NCBI GenBank assembly: GCA_005656395.1
Contig: SRSI01000049.1
Coordinates: 62,001-126,000 of the forward strand
Direction: 5' to 3'
Origin: Strongyloides papillosus
Taxonomy: Eukaryota > Nematoda > Chromadorea > Rhabditida > Strongyloididae
DNA length: 64,000 bases
In this document: positions 12,293-22,849 of the stretch, piece after piece
Layout: every line of letters begins with the position of its first letter
Position numbering within the stretch: position 1 is the first letter of the stretch
The notes under the pieces: model-generated
Databases searched by the model: none
Seen by the model: only the letters and a program-made list of their open reading frames with translations
What the model was told of the DNA's origin: nothing
Translations under genes and position numbers: made by a program

Positions 12293-13363
12293 ATGGATAA
12301 CTATTACAATCCACCTGAAATTCCTTTTGGTCAATTCAAAGAGGAATACCAAAATGAAGATTATGTAGGTTTAGGTGATTTGATAAAAAGTTATTTACTT
12401 GATGTTCAGAGTAATAATATTGAAGGTAATAACCTTATGTCATGCGAAAGTGCAATAAATATTGATTCCTGTATGATGGGTGATGAAAACTTTGGAGATA
12501 TTATTCGCTATTTTGAGGGAGATGATAATGTCAATAGTGATTTTGATGAGATTCTCAAGAAGGACATCAAGAAGGAGAGTCCCGTACAAAGTAATAATTT
12601 GACTGTCCCTGGATTCGAGGATAGTTTGGATAATATGAATAATATTTGCAATAATTTTACCTTCAATGAAAACTCTTTTGATACCAATCTCAATCAATTT
12701 CCCGACTATCCTGATTTTAATTACTCTTCAAGAGCTTCATCTGCCGTCTCACCAATGGAGAAAGTTTTGGATAGTAATGAGGATTGCGATACCCCAAAAC
12801 CTGGACCAATGAGGCCAAGAAGGAACACAACCAAACGCAAGAATCAATATCCCGACTTCATCTATGACGATTCCGAAAGTTCATCCTCCAAATCTCATGG
12901 ACCTGCCAAGAGGACTAGAGTTGCTGTCTTGAATACTCCATATACAAGACCTTACAATGCCGTTCCTCAGGAAGAGAGAGATGAAATATGGTTAGAGAAA
13001 CGTAAAAGAAACAACGAGGCTGTTGTTAAATCTCGTAATAAGAAAAAAGAAAAGTTAGAAGCTGAACATAGGGAACTTGAGGAACTTAGAGTTAAGACAA
13101 AGGAGGATGCTGCCACAATTAAGTCACTTCAAGATGAGCTTTTCCAATGCAAAGTGGAGATTAGCGATATGAAGAAGAAGATCTTCCAACTTAGTGGTGA
13201 AAATAATAGCCTTAAGGTGCAGATCCAACAGAATCAATCCTCATACAAAGTACAGAATCCAAGAATTATTGTATCTCAACGCCCCTCTGCCACTACTACT
13301 ATGACCAGGGGACGTATGGAGCTTTACCCACCGCACCATGACAGTTCCTTCCGTCGGGGTTGA
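12293..13363 (+). CDS. C/EBP-like bZIP transcription factor
   Basis: Single exon, 356 aa, starting at the first ATG of the frame. The N-terminal ~190 residues are acidic and Asn/Ser-rich, as in activation domains. Residues ~190-215 are basic and Ser-rich. The basic region lies at about 235-252 (KRKRNNEAVVKSRNKKK) and is followed by a leucine-zipper-like coiled coil to about residue 305. The core NNEAV-KSR matches the C/EBP class (NNxAVxKSR) better than the Jun/Fos or CREB classes; CES-2/PAR factors are the next closest. It should bind palindromic DNA as a homo- or heterodimer in the nucleus. The zipper has irregular leucine spacing, so partner choice cannot be judged. The orthologue within the nematode zip/cebp set is not assigned. 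Confidence 0.85.
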   Translation: MDNYYNPPEIPFGQFKEEYQNEDYVGLGDLIKSYLLDVQSNNIEGNNLMSCESAINIDSCMMGDENFGDIIRYFEGDDNVNSDFDEILKKDIKKESPVQSNNLTVPGFEDSLDNMNNICNNFTFNENSFDTNLNQFPDYPDFNYSSRASSAVSPMEKVLDSNEDCDTPKPGPMRPRRNTTKRKNQYPDFIYDDSESSSSKSHGPAKRTRVAVLNTPYTRPYNAVPQEERDEIWLEKRKRNNEAVVKSRNKKKEKLEAEHRELEELRVKTKEDAATIKSLQDELFQCKVEISDMKKKIFQLSGENNSLKVQIQQNQSSYKVQNPRIIVSQRPSATTTMTRGRMELYPPHHDSSFRRG

Positions 13364-14536
13364 GGAGTGAATTGGAAGATGCTGCCTGATATAAGCCGGA
13401 ACGTTATGAATTGCTGATTGACCAAGTTACAACGATTACTGATTCAATAAAACACACACAACTGACGACAAAAAATCTAAAACAAAGCAATTTGTTCAGA
13501 GGAGGATATATAATTCACATATACTTATTAATCCTATTCCAAATTACTCTTACAATATTTCAATTAGTGATTATTATTACATTGTTTCACGAAAAAAATT
13601 GGTTAAGAACTTTTAATCGAAAAACCATCAATATTATTATTTAGAGAAGACTCTGCATATTTATGGCATGTGAATAAGTATGAAGTTGAAGTTTTCTATC
13701 AAAAAAATTCATTCTCTCACCGACATCGGAGGTTTCTATCTATAGATATATGAAAAAAGCTGTAATTCTATTCTACTTTTATTATGGATTTTTTTGTGTA
13801 AATGTTTATCAATTTCTTACTTAATAATCTATAGAGTGATAAAAAGAATCTCTATTATTTTTTTGCTTGAATTTTAAACAATTTATCATATTATTATTCT
13901 TTTATTAAATAAAATAAAGAGATTAAAAATAAAACTTTCTTTTATTATAGATAAAAACAGGAGTGAATCATCAGCCATTCATATATTTGATAGTTATTTT
14001 TTATCAGGAATTTTGAGGAGGATGTTTATGTCTACTCACCATCTTCCTGTGACATCAATCACAAACACCAGGAATAACAATTGCTATGATTAATCTATTT
14101 TTTGTATGTTTGTATAAAAATTTTAAAGTGCAAAAATGATAATAAAATTATGTGTCATATATTTAATGTTCTTTTTTAATGTATATAAACTTATATGTTA
14201 AAAGCAAACTTGTATTATTATTATTATTAAATGAAATAAAAATAATATTATTCTATGGTTATGTGTGTGTATAGGTAAAAATGAAAGAGAAATTAAACGT
14301 GACAGTTGTATTGCTTTAAAATATAATTGAAAATAAGAGTTAATCATCCATAATATGAGGGCAAAAACATTACTCAATCTTATGATATTTTTTAAAGTAT
14401 ACTAAAAGTAATATGTATTCGTATTTTAATCATGTCAGGTATTATTTTTCATAATTCTAAAACACTAAATGAAGTCATATGTCAACTTAATGTATGTGTA
14501 TTAATTTTTTTGATTTATTAATTAGGTATGTTGTAG
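13364..14536. other. Intergenic region; may hold the missing first exon of the next gene
   Basis: AT-rich, without a recognisable gene. The frame of the coiled-coil gene is already open at the splice acceptor before 14537, so its first exon should be here. One candidate in phase 0 begins at the ATG near 14355 and reaches a GTATAC donor near 14397; this is weak because that intron would be ~140 bp, longer than its neighbours. Confidence 0.35.
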
Positions 14537-15610
14537 GAGAAGATTAATAATCTTTCCGAGGATAAGGAGTATATAGAGAATGCCTCGAATTATTACCGTC
14601 TTGAGTATAAGGAAATTCTCGTTTACCTTAAGGATGTTATTCAAAAACAAACTTTAGAGATTGAACGTTTGGAAGAGGTGATGAGGAATGAAAAGAAAAA
14701 GTATGAAAGTAGTTTGAGGGAAGTTGAAATCAATGGACAGAAGATGCTGGAGAAGGTTGTTGCTGATAATGAGAAAATTAAGTTAGAGAATTTGTTGATG
14801 AAGACACAGCAAAATGCTTATAAGCATATGAAGTTAGAAATGGAAGGTTTGTATGAGAGGATTGAGGAGATGAAGAAAGTGTTAGATGAAAAAAATGAAA
14901 AAATTAGCAAAAAAGAGTTAAAAGAAAGAGAGGTGGCTGTTATTACTTCTGATAAGGTGAAAAAAGAAATGGAGATTGAGTATGCTGAGAAGATAGCTAA
15001 AATTAAAGAGGAACTTCAAGTTCAAAATATGGCAGAGTTGTGTGCCTCAAATGAGATGGGAAGGAAACTTAAAGATGAAATTAAAAACAAAAAACTTGAA
15101 ATTGATGTTCTCAAGGATGATGTAAAAAATTTACATGAACGTATTGAGGAACTTGAAGGAACAATTGAAAATTATGAAAAAGAAAGAGAGAAAATGAAGA
15201 ATCAGTTAACGAGAGTAGGATTACATACCGAGAAATCTATAAAAGAATACAAGAAAATGATAGAAGATTCTGAAAAGTCAAAAGCAAAAGAAATTCAAAA
15301 GAGAGAAAAAATAATTGCCGAATTAAAGAAAGAAAACGGAAATACAAAGAGAGAACTTCATAAAGAGTCAAAAAAGTTAGCCGAAATGATGGAGGAGGTG
15401 GTAAAAGAGAAAACCATCCGAGAACAGACAGTTGAAGCCCATAAAACCCAAAACCAAATGCTCAAGGACCTGAAAACATTCCTCAACTTGACATTAGGAG
15501 ACACAACCGACCAAGAGTACATTAATACAATATTCTGTGAAAACAGAATAGCAATATTTGCTAAATTAGCTTTACTAGTACAAAATATACCACAACTTGA
15601 TTTTAAATAA
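14537..15610 (+). CDS. Long coiled-coil protein, 5' end incomplete
   Basis: The open frame runs from a splice acceptor (TTGTAG) at 14536 to the stop at 15610, 357 codons. The first in-frame ATG is only at 14681, but the 48 codons before it (starting EKINNLSEDKEY) continue the same heptad-like, Glu/Lys-rich pattern, so an upstream exon is expected. Almost the whole protein is predicted coiled coil with repeated EKIKLENL / KEEMEIEYAEKIAKIKEEL type heptads. A short C-terminal globular part (FLNLTLGDTTDQEYINTIFCENRIA) ends the protein. No catalytic motif, membrane segment or signal peptide is visible. Coiled coils of this type occur in centrosomal, kinetochore and trafficking proteins, but I cannot place it. 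It converges on PUS10 with only 36 bp between stop codons. Confidence 0.7.
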   Translation, partial: EKINNLSEDKEYIENASNYYRLEYKEILVYLKDVIQKQTLEIERLEEVMRNEKKKYESSLREVEINGQKMLEKVVADNEKIKLENLLMKTQQNAYKHMKLEMEGLYERIEEMKKVLDEKNEKISKKELKEREVAVITSDKVKKEMEIEYAEKIAKIKEELQVQNMAELCASNEMGRKLKDEIKNKKLEIDVLKDDVKNLHERIEELEGTIENYEKEREKMKNQLTRVGLHTEKSIKEYKKMIEDSEKSKAKEIQKREKIIAELKKENGNTKRELHKESKKLAEMMEEVVKEKTIREQTVEAHKTQNQMLKDLKTFLNLTLGDTTDQEYINTIFCENRIAIFAKLALLVQNIPQLDFK

Positions 15611-15646
15611 AACAACAAAAAGAAAAGATAACAAAAAAAACAACAA

Positions 15647-17076
15647 TTATTTCTCTGGAGGCCATTTAAGATTTACATCCTCAACATCTAATTCAAGAAT
15701 ATCGATAGTCCCAGTTTCCAAACCCAACAACTCACTGAGGCATGGTCTTGTCCTCCCAAAATCACCGTGAACAAACTCCTTTACATAAGTCCCTGCTTGG
15801 GTAGTCATCCGTAAATGAAAATGATTCTCATCCAAAGGTAATGCTGACATTGTTAGTATTGTTCTTGGTCTATCAAGCAAACTCCTACGCTTCAAAACAC
15901 GCACCGGTGTCTTTTGGATTACCTCTAAAGGTGCTCTTCCATGCAAACCCCTAAGAGCTTCTGCTGAGATAGGACTTTTTGAGTAACAAAATGCTCTGTA
16001 ACTTTTTTCTTTCTCCTCCTGGCCTTCCAGTAAACTTTCAACTTCTTTTTGTGTGACACGTATCAAGGAGTTAACTTTGATATCAACTGTTGAGGAGTTT
16101 ATTTTGTCTTCTAACATCTTACAATTACTTTTCATTTTACCAACGAGTTTCTCGTAAATGGGTATTTCTCTAATCTTCCTACAATTTTTTAATTCAATCG
16201 CGAATGGTCTTCCCGTACCAAGCATTCTGACATCAATATCCTCCCTACCAGATGCCAACAACTTATAACTATCAGCCTGGGTAAACTCCTTCAATATATC
16301 GCCGATTAATTCAGAAACAGAATTCTTAGGAATTGATGGTACCCCGATACCAATAGACCAAGGTGATTGTGACAGGGAACGTGAAAATTTACAGTACCTC
16401 CCAGCAATGAAGACAGGTTCCCTTTCAAGAAATATAGAATAGACAACCTCTTGTGTTGGCGATACCATAACGTACTTTTTTGCCATCTCTTCAGTTATTC
16501 TACCTCCGAATTGAGATACTTTCATTTTTGTAAATGCACTTGTTATTATTTGTTGAGTATCACCTTTCTTTCTTTTACCAGTTATGTATTCGTTTGGAAA
16601 ATTAAATAGTAGGAATTCACTGTCTTGTGAATCTAGTTCAGTATTTTCTAATGTTATTGTTACAGTGAAGTCAGATGCTAGTGTTGGTTTAAGGCCGAAA
16701 TTCTGAATTGATGATTTAATAAGAAAAAATGATGAATTAAACCTACAAAATGGATGTGATTCATAAAGTACTCGGCAGCCTCCTGTTTTAGCGATACATT
16801 AGACCCTTCCTTTAAATAAAGTTTTTGCAGAATATATTCACGTAGGAAAAAGGATACAGGAAGATTTAGAGCAAAAATAAAGCTAGTCGCGTCATAACCT
16901 TCATTTTTTATTTTTGAATCCACCTCACTACAAATTTTCTCCAGAAGCTTATCATCAAACAAACCAAAACAGCAACTACATTGATAAGTATGCTCTACCT
17001 TTATTACATTAACATCTTCCTTGTATGGCAACTTCTGGCAATGCTCACAAACACTAATAGTCAACTCTCCAGACAT
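15647..17076 (-). CDS. pus10: tRNA pseudouridine synthase Pus10
   Basis: Two exons, 16747-17076 and 15647-16702, with a 44-bp intron in phase 0; 461 aa (human about 529). The N-terminal part carries the zinc-binding CxxC pair (CEHC near residue 10, CSCC near 34) of the Pus10 THUMP-containing domain. The catalytic domain includes GREDIDVRMLG near 262-272 with the conserved aspartates, followed by GTGRPFAIEL, and near the C-terminus TQAGTYVKEFVHGDFGRT, all hallmark Pus10 blocks. Pus10 makes pseudouridine 54 (and in archaea 55) in the T-loop of tRNAs, and in animals has been linked to microRNA processing. Both exons are needed for the family match; neither alone covers it. Immediately adjacent, convergent to the coiled-coil gene. 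Confidence 0.93.
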
Positions 17077-17259
17077 AAAAAATTAAAACAATTTTTAAAC
17101 ATCTTTTATACGTGGAATTGTGTCCCTTCAAATAAATCATCCCGAACAGAAAACAATTTTATTCTAATTTTAATTAAAAAAAATGAATAAAACAAAAAGG
17201 TACATTAACAAAAAAAAATATTAAACAATAACAAAAAAAAACAAAAAATTACATAAAAA

Positions 17260-18287
17260 TTATTTCTTATACTGTGCAGTAATTACAGCGTGGTCTCTTT
17301 CATAAGGCTCCAAACTAACTTGTTCTCTCAGCTTAAATCCATCTTGTTTCAGTTTTTGTGCTTCCTCAGCGAAGACAGCTTCTGGTTGAGCGGTACTGTC
17401 GATACAACTGGCTTTAATAGATAAAATAACATGACCACCATTCTTGAGGAAATATTGGGCATTGAGAGATAAAATTCTGGTACTGTCACTTTGGGCAACA
17501 TCTGAGAATACATTATCAACCATACCTACAAGCATTCTGTATTTATGTGGATGACGAGCATCATCAACGATAGGAATAATATTTGGTCTTTTCTTGGCAA
17601 CTCCTAAGAGATCACGTCCGGAACGATGAGAAAATTCAACTGCATATACGAGTCCTTCGGGTCCAACTAGATCAGAACAGTGAGATACAGTGGTTCCAGA
17701 AGCAGCACCAAGGTACAACAATTTGGAACCTGGTTTAATATAGAGATTCTCAATACCACCCATAATGGCAGCTCCTAACTTTGATCTGAATGGATTCCAG
17801 ATACGATATTCGGTACTGACACCATTAGTCTCGACAGAGACACGTTTCTCACCATAGACAGAATCTCCTGGGACCATATTCAATGTAGCTAAAGCGTCTT
17901 CCTTTCCTTTTACAATGAATACTCCTTCGTGACGATGTGGTTCAACGATGACTCCTTTTCCTCCTTTCATTCCAACACCACCGCGTGCTCCGCCACGAGA
18001 ACCACCACGACCGCCTCTGTTGCCGAAACCGCCACGGCCGCCTCTGTCTCCGAATCCACCACGGGAACCGCCTCGGCCGCCGAAGCCACCACGACCTCCT
18101 CTGTCTCCAAATCCACCGCGTCCACGTGAACCGCCTCTACCGCCAAAGCCACCTCTTGGATTGCCGTGTGCTCCACGACCTCCGCCGAATCCTAAATATT
18201 GCAAAAAAAATATTAAAATTAATCAAACAAATAAAAATAAAATTTACCGTTTCCGCGACCGTTACCTTTAAAATCCGGGCGACCCAT
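17260..18287 (-). CDS. Fibrillarin (copy 2), inverted paralogue
   Basis: Two exons, 18248-18287 and 17260-18191, with a 56-bp intron at the same place as in copy 1 (just after the first GAR codons); 323 aa. The GAR tail is longer and richer in [13 protein letters not shown] units than in copy 1. The methyltransferase domain is almost identical at protein level over its C-terminal half, from SHRSGRDL through KLREQ, yet the DNA differs at many third codon positions. This indicates an old duplication kept under strong purifying selection, not a recent copy or recent gene conversion. Both copies appear intact and expressed-looking. Function as for copy 1: box C/D snoRNP 2'-O-methylation in the nucleolus. 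Confidence 0.95.
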
Positions 18288-18595
18288 TACACAAAAACAA
18301 ATTTATCTACAACAAAAAAAATATTTAAATTTAAATATCAAGTACAATCCATTGTTTTTAAACACAACGAAAGGCAAAAAATAAATTAGTTAAATATAAT
18401 TTAAATTCAAATAGATGCTTTGGTAATGTGTTACCCTTGTTTAGTGGGGTGAACGGAATTTCCAGTTGAGAGGAAACGTACTTTTTTGCAGGTGAAGTCA
18501 AGAGGAGTTTTTACTTTATTAGATTGCTCTTGAGAACGCGACCTTTATTTCTTGTGAGAGATTAGTTAAGGAGAGTAGGGATTCAGATAACTATT
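18288..18595. promoter_or_regulatory. Divergent promoter interval between fibrillarin copy 2 and MMS19
   Basis: A 308-bp gap between two start codons facing apart. The half near the MMS19 gene is less AT-rich. No defined box is convincing; the role is inferred from layout. Confidence 0.4.
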
Positions 18596-21456
18596 ATGGC
18601 AACAAAAATGGATGAAGACTTTGCCAATGATTGGTATGAAAGGATTGTTGAAAAAAAAGCTAATACCTTAAGCGATTTAGTTGAAAGTTTATCGTAAGTG
18701 ATAATAAAAATAATCCAAATAAACACTTAAAAATATTTTTTAGTGAGCAAATATTATCTATCGACATACAGGAGAGAATAAATGGTCTTGATAAAATATT
18801 AAGTGTAGTAAAGAAATTCGATAAAAATTTTTTAACAGAAGGAGAAGTTGGATTACTTTTAGAATTTTTTATAGCAAAGATTAACGACTTTGCTTTAGAA
18901 AAAAGTTGTGCTATAGAAGGTACACGTTATGTTTTGTATAATAATGAAAATATACCAAAGAATTGTGAGAAGGAAATTTTCCAGGGAATTTTTAAGGATG
19001 CAAATGTGCAGTCGTGGAGAGTCTCTGATAGAGGGTATCTTTTTGACATATTTAGTTTTCTCATCCAAACAGAGGAGCGTATAAATAATTTAAAAGTCCT
19101 CGAAAGCGATGTTGTTTTGGCTTTTGTGACAGCAGCAACTGGTGAAAAGGATCCGAGATTACTAATGAAAGTTTTCAAAATATTTTTGCAAATTGTTAAA
19201 CATTTTTCATTAGGACATTTTGTGGAGGACATGTTTGATGTTGTTGCTTGTTATTATCCTGTTGAATATACCCCTCCGGAAAATGATACATTCAACATAA
19301 CAAGGGAAATGTTGAGTGTAGCATGTGAGAAGTGTCTTTTATCAACAAAAGGCTTTACTTCGTATTGTCATACACTTATCCAGGATAGGTTGACTGAGAG
19401 TGATGAAGATAACCCATTGGAGGGGAAGTTGTATGATTGTTTGTTTTTGAAAAAAGCTATTGGAGCTTTTGGTATTGCTGGGTCTGCTCCGTATATAAAG
19501 GATTATTTTACTGCATTTAGGGGAATTATTTTAAACCCTACATTGAAGAAATGTCAACATTCTATACCACAGGAAATAAGGGAAGTTGTTCAATTTATTA
19601 TTGGAGAGTTACTTAACGAAAAGGAAAGGGGAAGAAACTTGATTAAGACAATAATTGACGAGTTGTTGGAAAATGCTGAACCATTTATTGTCCAAGCTGA
19701 GATGGGTTTATGTGCCAGGACTTTAGATTTTGTGTATTCTACCTATGAAGTTTTGAAGGATGAGGAGATTAAGAGGAAGGCGCTCTATTGGATTGGGATA
19801 TTGTTAGAAGGTAGGACATTGCAAAGTAAGGAGAATCATAAAGAAATAATTGAGGAGTCTTTGCCTTTCTCGACGAAATTCTTGTCATTGTCTACTATAT
19901 TTGGAGAAGAGGTGGATACTCTACTTAAGCAGTTGGAAGATCTTGAAGAAAAGCATGGTGATATTGTTTTTGAGTATGAGTGTTGTATTGAAAGTTTATT
20001 GCTAAAGAATGATTCCGAAAGATGCTACAAAAAGTTCCTTCATAATGGTATTGAAAATATAATACAAAAAGAATATAATGTAGACCATAGTTTCTTTAAA
20101 TTGTGTCATGAGATATCTCGAAAACACCCTCAATTGTTGGTAGATGTGTTGTCAAAACAAGATGAAGCCTTTATAACAAATCCCCATGTCTTAAACATCT
20201 TTACTTCGGCTTTAGTTGATCAAAATACATGGAATCGTATGGAGGAATTTATTTTCAAATCCATTAATGCAAATGGTTTCAATGAGAAGGTATCAGAAAT
20301 ATTAATACATTTCTCTAAAACTGTAGATAGTCTCATTCTCGAGGACTTTATTTACATGATTATCAAGAACTATAATAACTTAGTGATACATGACAATATA
20401 CACCATTCAAGAGTTGTCGCAGAGATAGGCTTACACTTAAACGAAAAGGAGCACAACGAAATCGTTACCACGTGCTTGAAGATAGTTGAAGGAAATAGTG
20501 ATAACGAATTAGGTGAAGTAGCATTTAAAACAAAAGAAGATATACAAAACTTATTGTACATAGTTTTCCCATTGTTGGTTCAGTCAAAAATACTTACATA
20601 TAGTGATGTTAATATTATTGCACTTTCAGTAAATAGAGATTTTGAGAAAAGAATAATTTACGGCGCTTATATTAGTCATTCCTCGGATCCAAAGAGTATC
20701 GAGATTTTGGAGGATTACAAGGATATGGAGGATCTTGAAACAAGAATACATCTCATAAAGATCTTATCGTTGAAGAATCACCCTGACTATCTCAAATATG
20801 TTCACGACATCTTCGATGATATCAATAAAGAGAAGATACAAGAAACAGATCACGAAATAGTAACTAAACTGTTTAACTTCGAAGGTCTCTATAATGATCC
20901 CATCCTATGCAACTACTCACACTCAATCCTTTGGAGACAAAGATATTTCTGTAAATTTGTTGAAATATTCATGGAACATTATTTATTCACAGTAACATAT
21001 TCCTTGTATTTTGCTTTACTCCAACCAATGCTTTCATTTGCCACGACAATTTCAATTCCTATGAATGTTGAGTTACTCTCCCTCCTACCGGTTATTGTTG
21101 ATGCTTTAATGCAGGTTACAGAAATCGAAACTGAAACAGATCACCATGCTGTGCTGTCATTGTTAAATGGACTAAACCAATTACTGCCAATGGCACCACT
21201 AGCTGAGGTGGAACAAAAAACTATAGATAACGTTATTATTAAACTTTTAGACTTTATTCAAGATACTTCAAAACCTTTAATAGCTTTACAATCTTTAGTT
21301 GTCCTGGAAACGTTAACCAAAGTATCTGTTCCAGAACGAATTGTGATATTTTATACAAGAGTGGTCAATGCACTTTCAGTTGCATCGAAATGTCAAAAGA
21401 GAGCTATACGTATAGCTGCTGCTAAGATACGTAATCAATGGGAGATTTTATTGTAA
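18596..21456 (+). CDS. mms19: MMS19/MET18, cytosolic iron-sulfur assembly targeting factor
   Basis: Two exons, 18596-18693 and 18744-21456, with a 50-bp intron; 936 aa (human about 1030). The N-terminal domain has the diagnostic block GEKDPRLLMKVFKIF, followed by the CYYPVEYTPPENDTF motif (residues ~185-260), which in MMS19 proteins reads as an FPxxFxPPPxDP-type element. The rest is an alpha-helical HEAT-repeat solenoid; the C-terminal repeats include LPMAPLAEVEQ and ALQSLVVLETLTKVS. MMS19 is the scaffold of the CIA targeting complex with CIAO1 and CIAO2B, handing 4Fe-4S clusters to DNA polymerases, primase, and helicases such as XPD. No catalytic site is expected. The 3' end lies 38 bp from the convergent DNAJC8 stop codon, so their 3' UTRs must overlap. 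Confidence 0.88.
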
Positions 21457-21494
21457 CTTTATATACAGGAAAATTTGAATAAAATGTATGATTA

Positions 21495-22256
21495 TTAAAA
21501 TTTTGGTTTTAAATTAGGTTTTTTAGAAGGTGGTGGTTGTGGGCCTTCCATTTTGTTGTTGGGTAGTTTATATCCAGTCCCACTGAACGGTTGACCTTTA
21601 GCTTCCTTCTTCTGCACAAAGTTTCTCCAACTTACACGTCTCTCATCCCGAGACTCTTCATAATTTTTCTTAAACTCTTCCTCTAATTTCCTTTTTTCAG
21701 CAGCTTTTGTTGCTTCCTCAGCTTTACGAATCTTCTCATTTTGTTCTCTCTCCTCCAGCATTTTTCTTTTCCTTTCACGATCAGCAAACACCTTTGTAAC
21801 GACAACCCATAACATTTTAGAGTATCCTTCAGGAGTATCTTCTGGTATATCTGCGGATTTACCTTCTTTCTTTAACTTTCTCCTTTTTTCACTCATCATT
21901 ATAGCTAACCTTGCTCTAGCCTCAGCATAACCATCCTTTATCTTAGCCAATTTAGCTGGATCCTCTATAGCTTCAATTGCCTTCTTCAGAATATCAAATG
22001 CCCTATCAGCACGTTCCCGGTCATCTGGATTCTTATCTGGATGCACAAGGACAGAAAGACGTTTAAATCGCTTTTTACAGTCGTCTATTGAACTTTCGGG
22101 ATCTATCTGCAAAACTTCAAATGGATTTAGATTAAGATATGTTGAACCTGGTTTCAGTAGTCTATCTATTTGTTGAGCTGATGTTAATACGGAGTCCTTT
22201 TTCTCTAGCGTTTTGAGATCAGTGTAAAATCTTTCGAATTCATCAATAGAATCCAT
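21495..22256 (-). CDS. dnajc8: DNAJC8 (SPF31) J-domain splicing-associated protein
   Basis: Single exon, 253 aa, the same length as the human protein. The J domain lies at about 44-110 with the HPD tripeptide at 72-74 in VHPDKNPDD. It is preceded by the family-specific LKPGSTYLNLNPFEVLQI. The C-terminal half is a long charged helix (REQNEKIRKAEEATKAAEKR) and the short Pro/Lys tail PQPPPSKKPNLKPKF. DNAJC8 is a nuclear Hsp40 found in spliceosomal preparations, where it binds SRPK1 and stimulates Hsp70. The start is the only Met giving the full family N-terminus. Confidence 0.93.
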   Translation of the reverse strand: MDSIDEFERFYTDLKTLEKKDSVLTSAQQIDRLLKPGSTYLNLNPFEVLQIDPESSIDDCKKRFKRLSVLVHPDKNPDDRERADRAFDILKKAIEAIEDPAKLAKIKDGYAEARARLAIMMSEKRRKLKKEGKSADIPEDTPEGYSKMLWVVVTKVFADRERKRKMLEEREQNEKIRKAEEATKAAEKRKLEEEFKKNYEESRDERRVSWRNFVQKKEAKGQPFSGTGYKLPNNKMEGPQPPPSKKPNLKPKF

Positions 22257-22849
22257 TGTTAGGTAGGCACAATACTTAATAGGAACTGTAACAGGGATAT
22301 TTTATTAGAAAAAACGAGAACGATCTTATACAGAAAAGAATGTACGTTATATACACTTTCCCAAGAATGGGGGAAAATTTATTTTAATTAGTGGAGAAGT
22401 GGTCATAAGCTTATTATCATAGAGGATATGAACATAGATTATTTTTGTTACAATAATTAGGGATTTAGTTATCATTAAAATGCTTTAAGTGCTTAAGGTG
22501 ATAGAGAACTCCTGCATGGAATGCGTGTATATATATTTTACCACAGGACAATTTTAAAGCACCACTTAACAATAGTTATATATGGAAAAAGACCATTGTA
22601 TGACATCTTGTGCTCCAACACTTAGTTCAGGATACTTTACCAGATGCAATCTTCAGAAATAAAAGCTTCAAAACAAAGGAACACAAAAATAGTTGTTAAA
22701 TTTTATTTAAAAATATACATAATATACAATATATAATACAATTATAGAATACACAATAAAAAAGACAATTTTTTACAATAAAAAAGATAAGCTATACATG
22801 AAGAATAGCCAAAAAGACTAACTAAGAAATACAATATACAATAAAAAGC
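22257..22849. other. Intergenic gap
   Basis: About 590 bp between the start of DNAJC8 and the 3' end of the katanin-like gene, both on the minus strand. AT-rich toward 22690-22850, where it should hold the katanin 3' UTR. No further feature seen. Confidence 0.45.
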
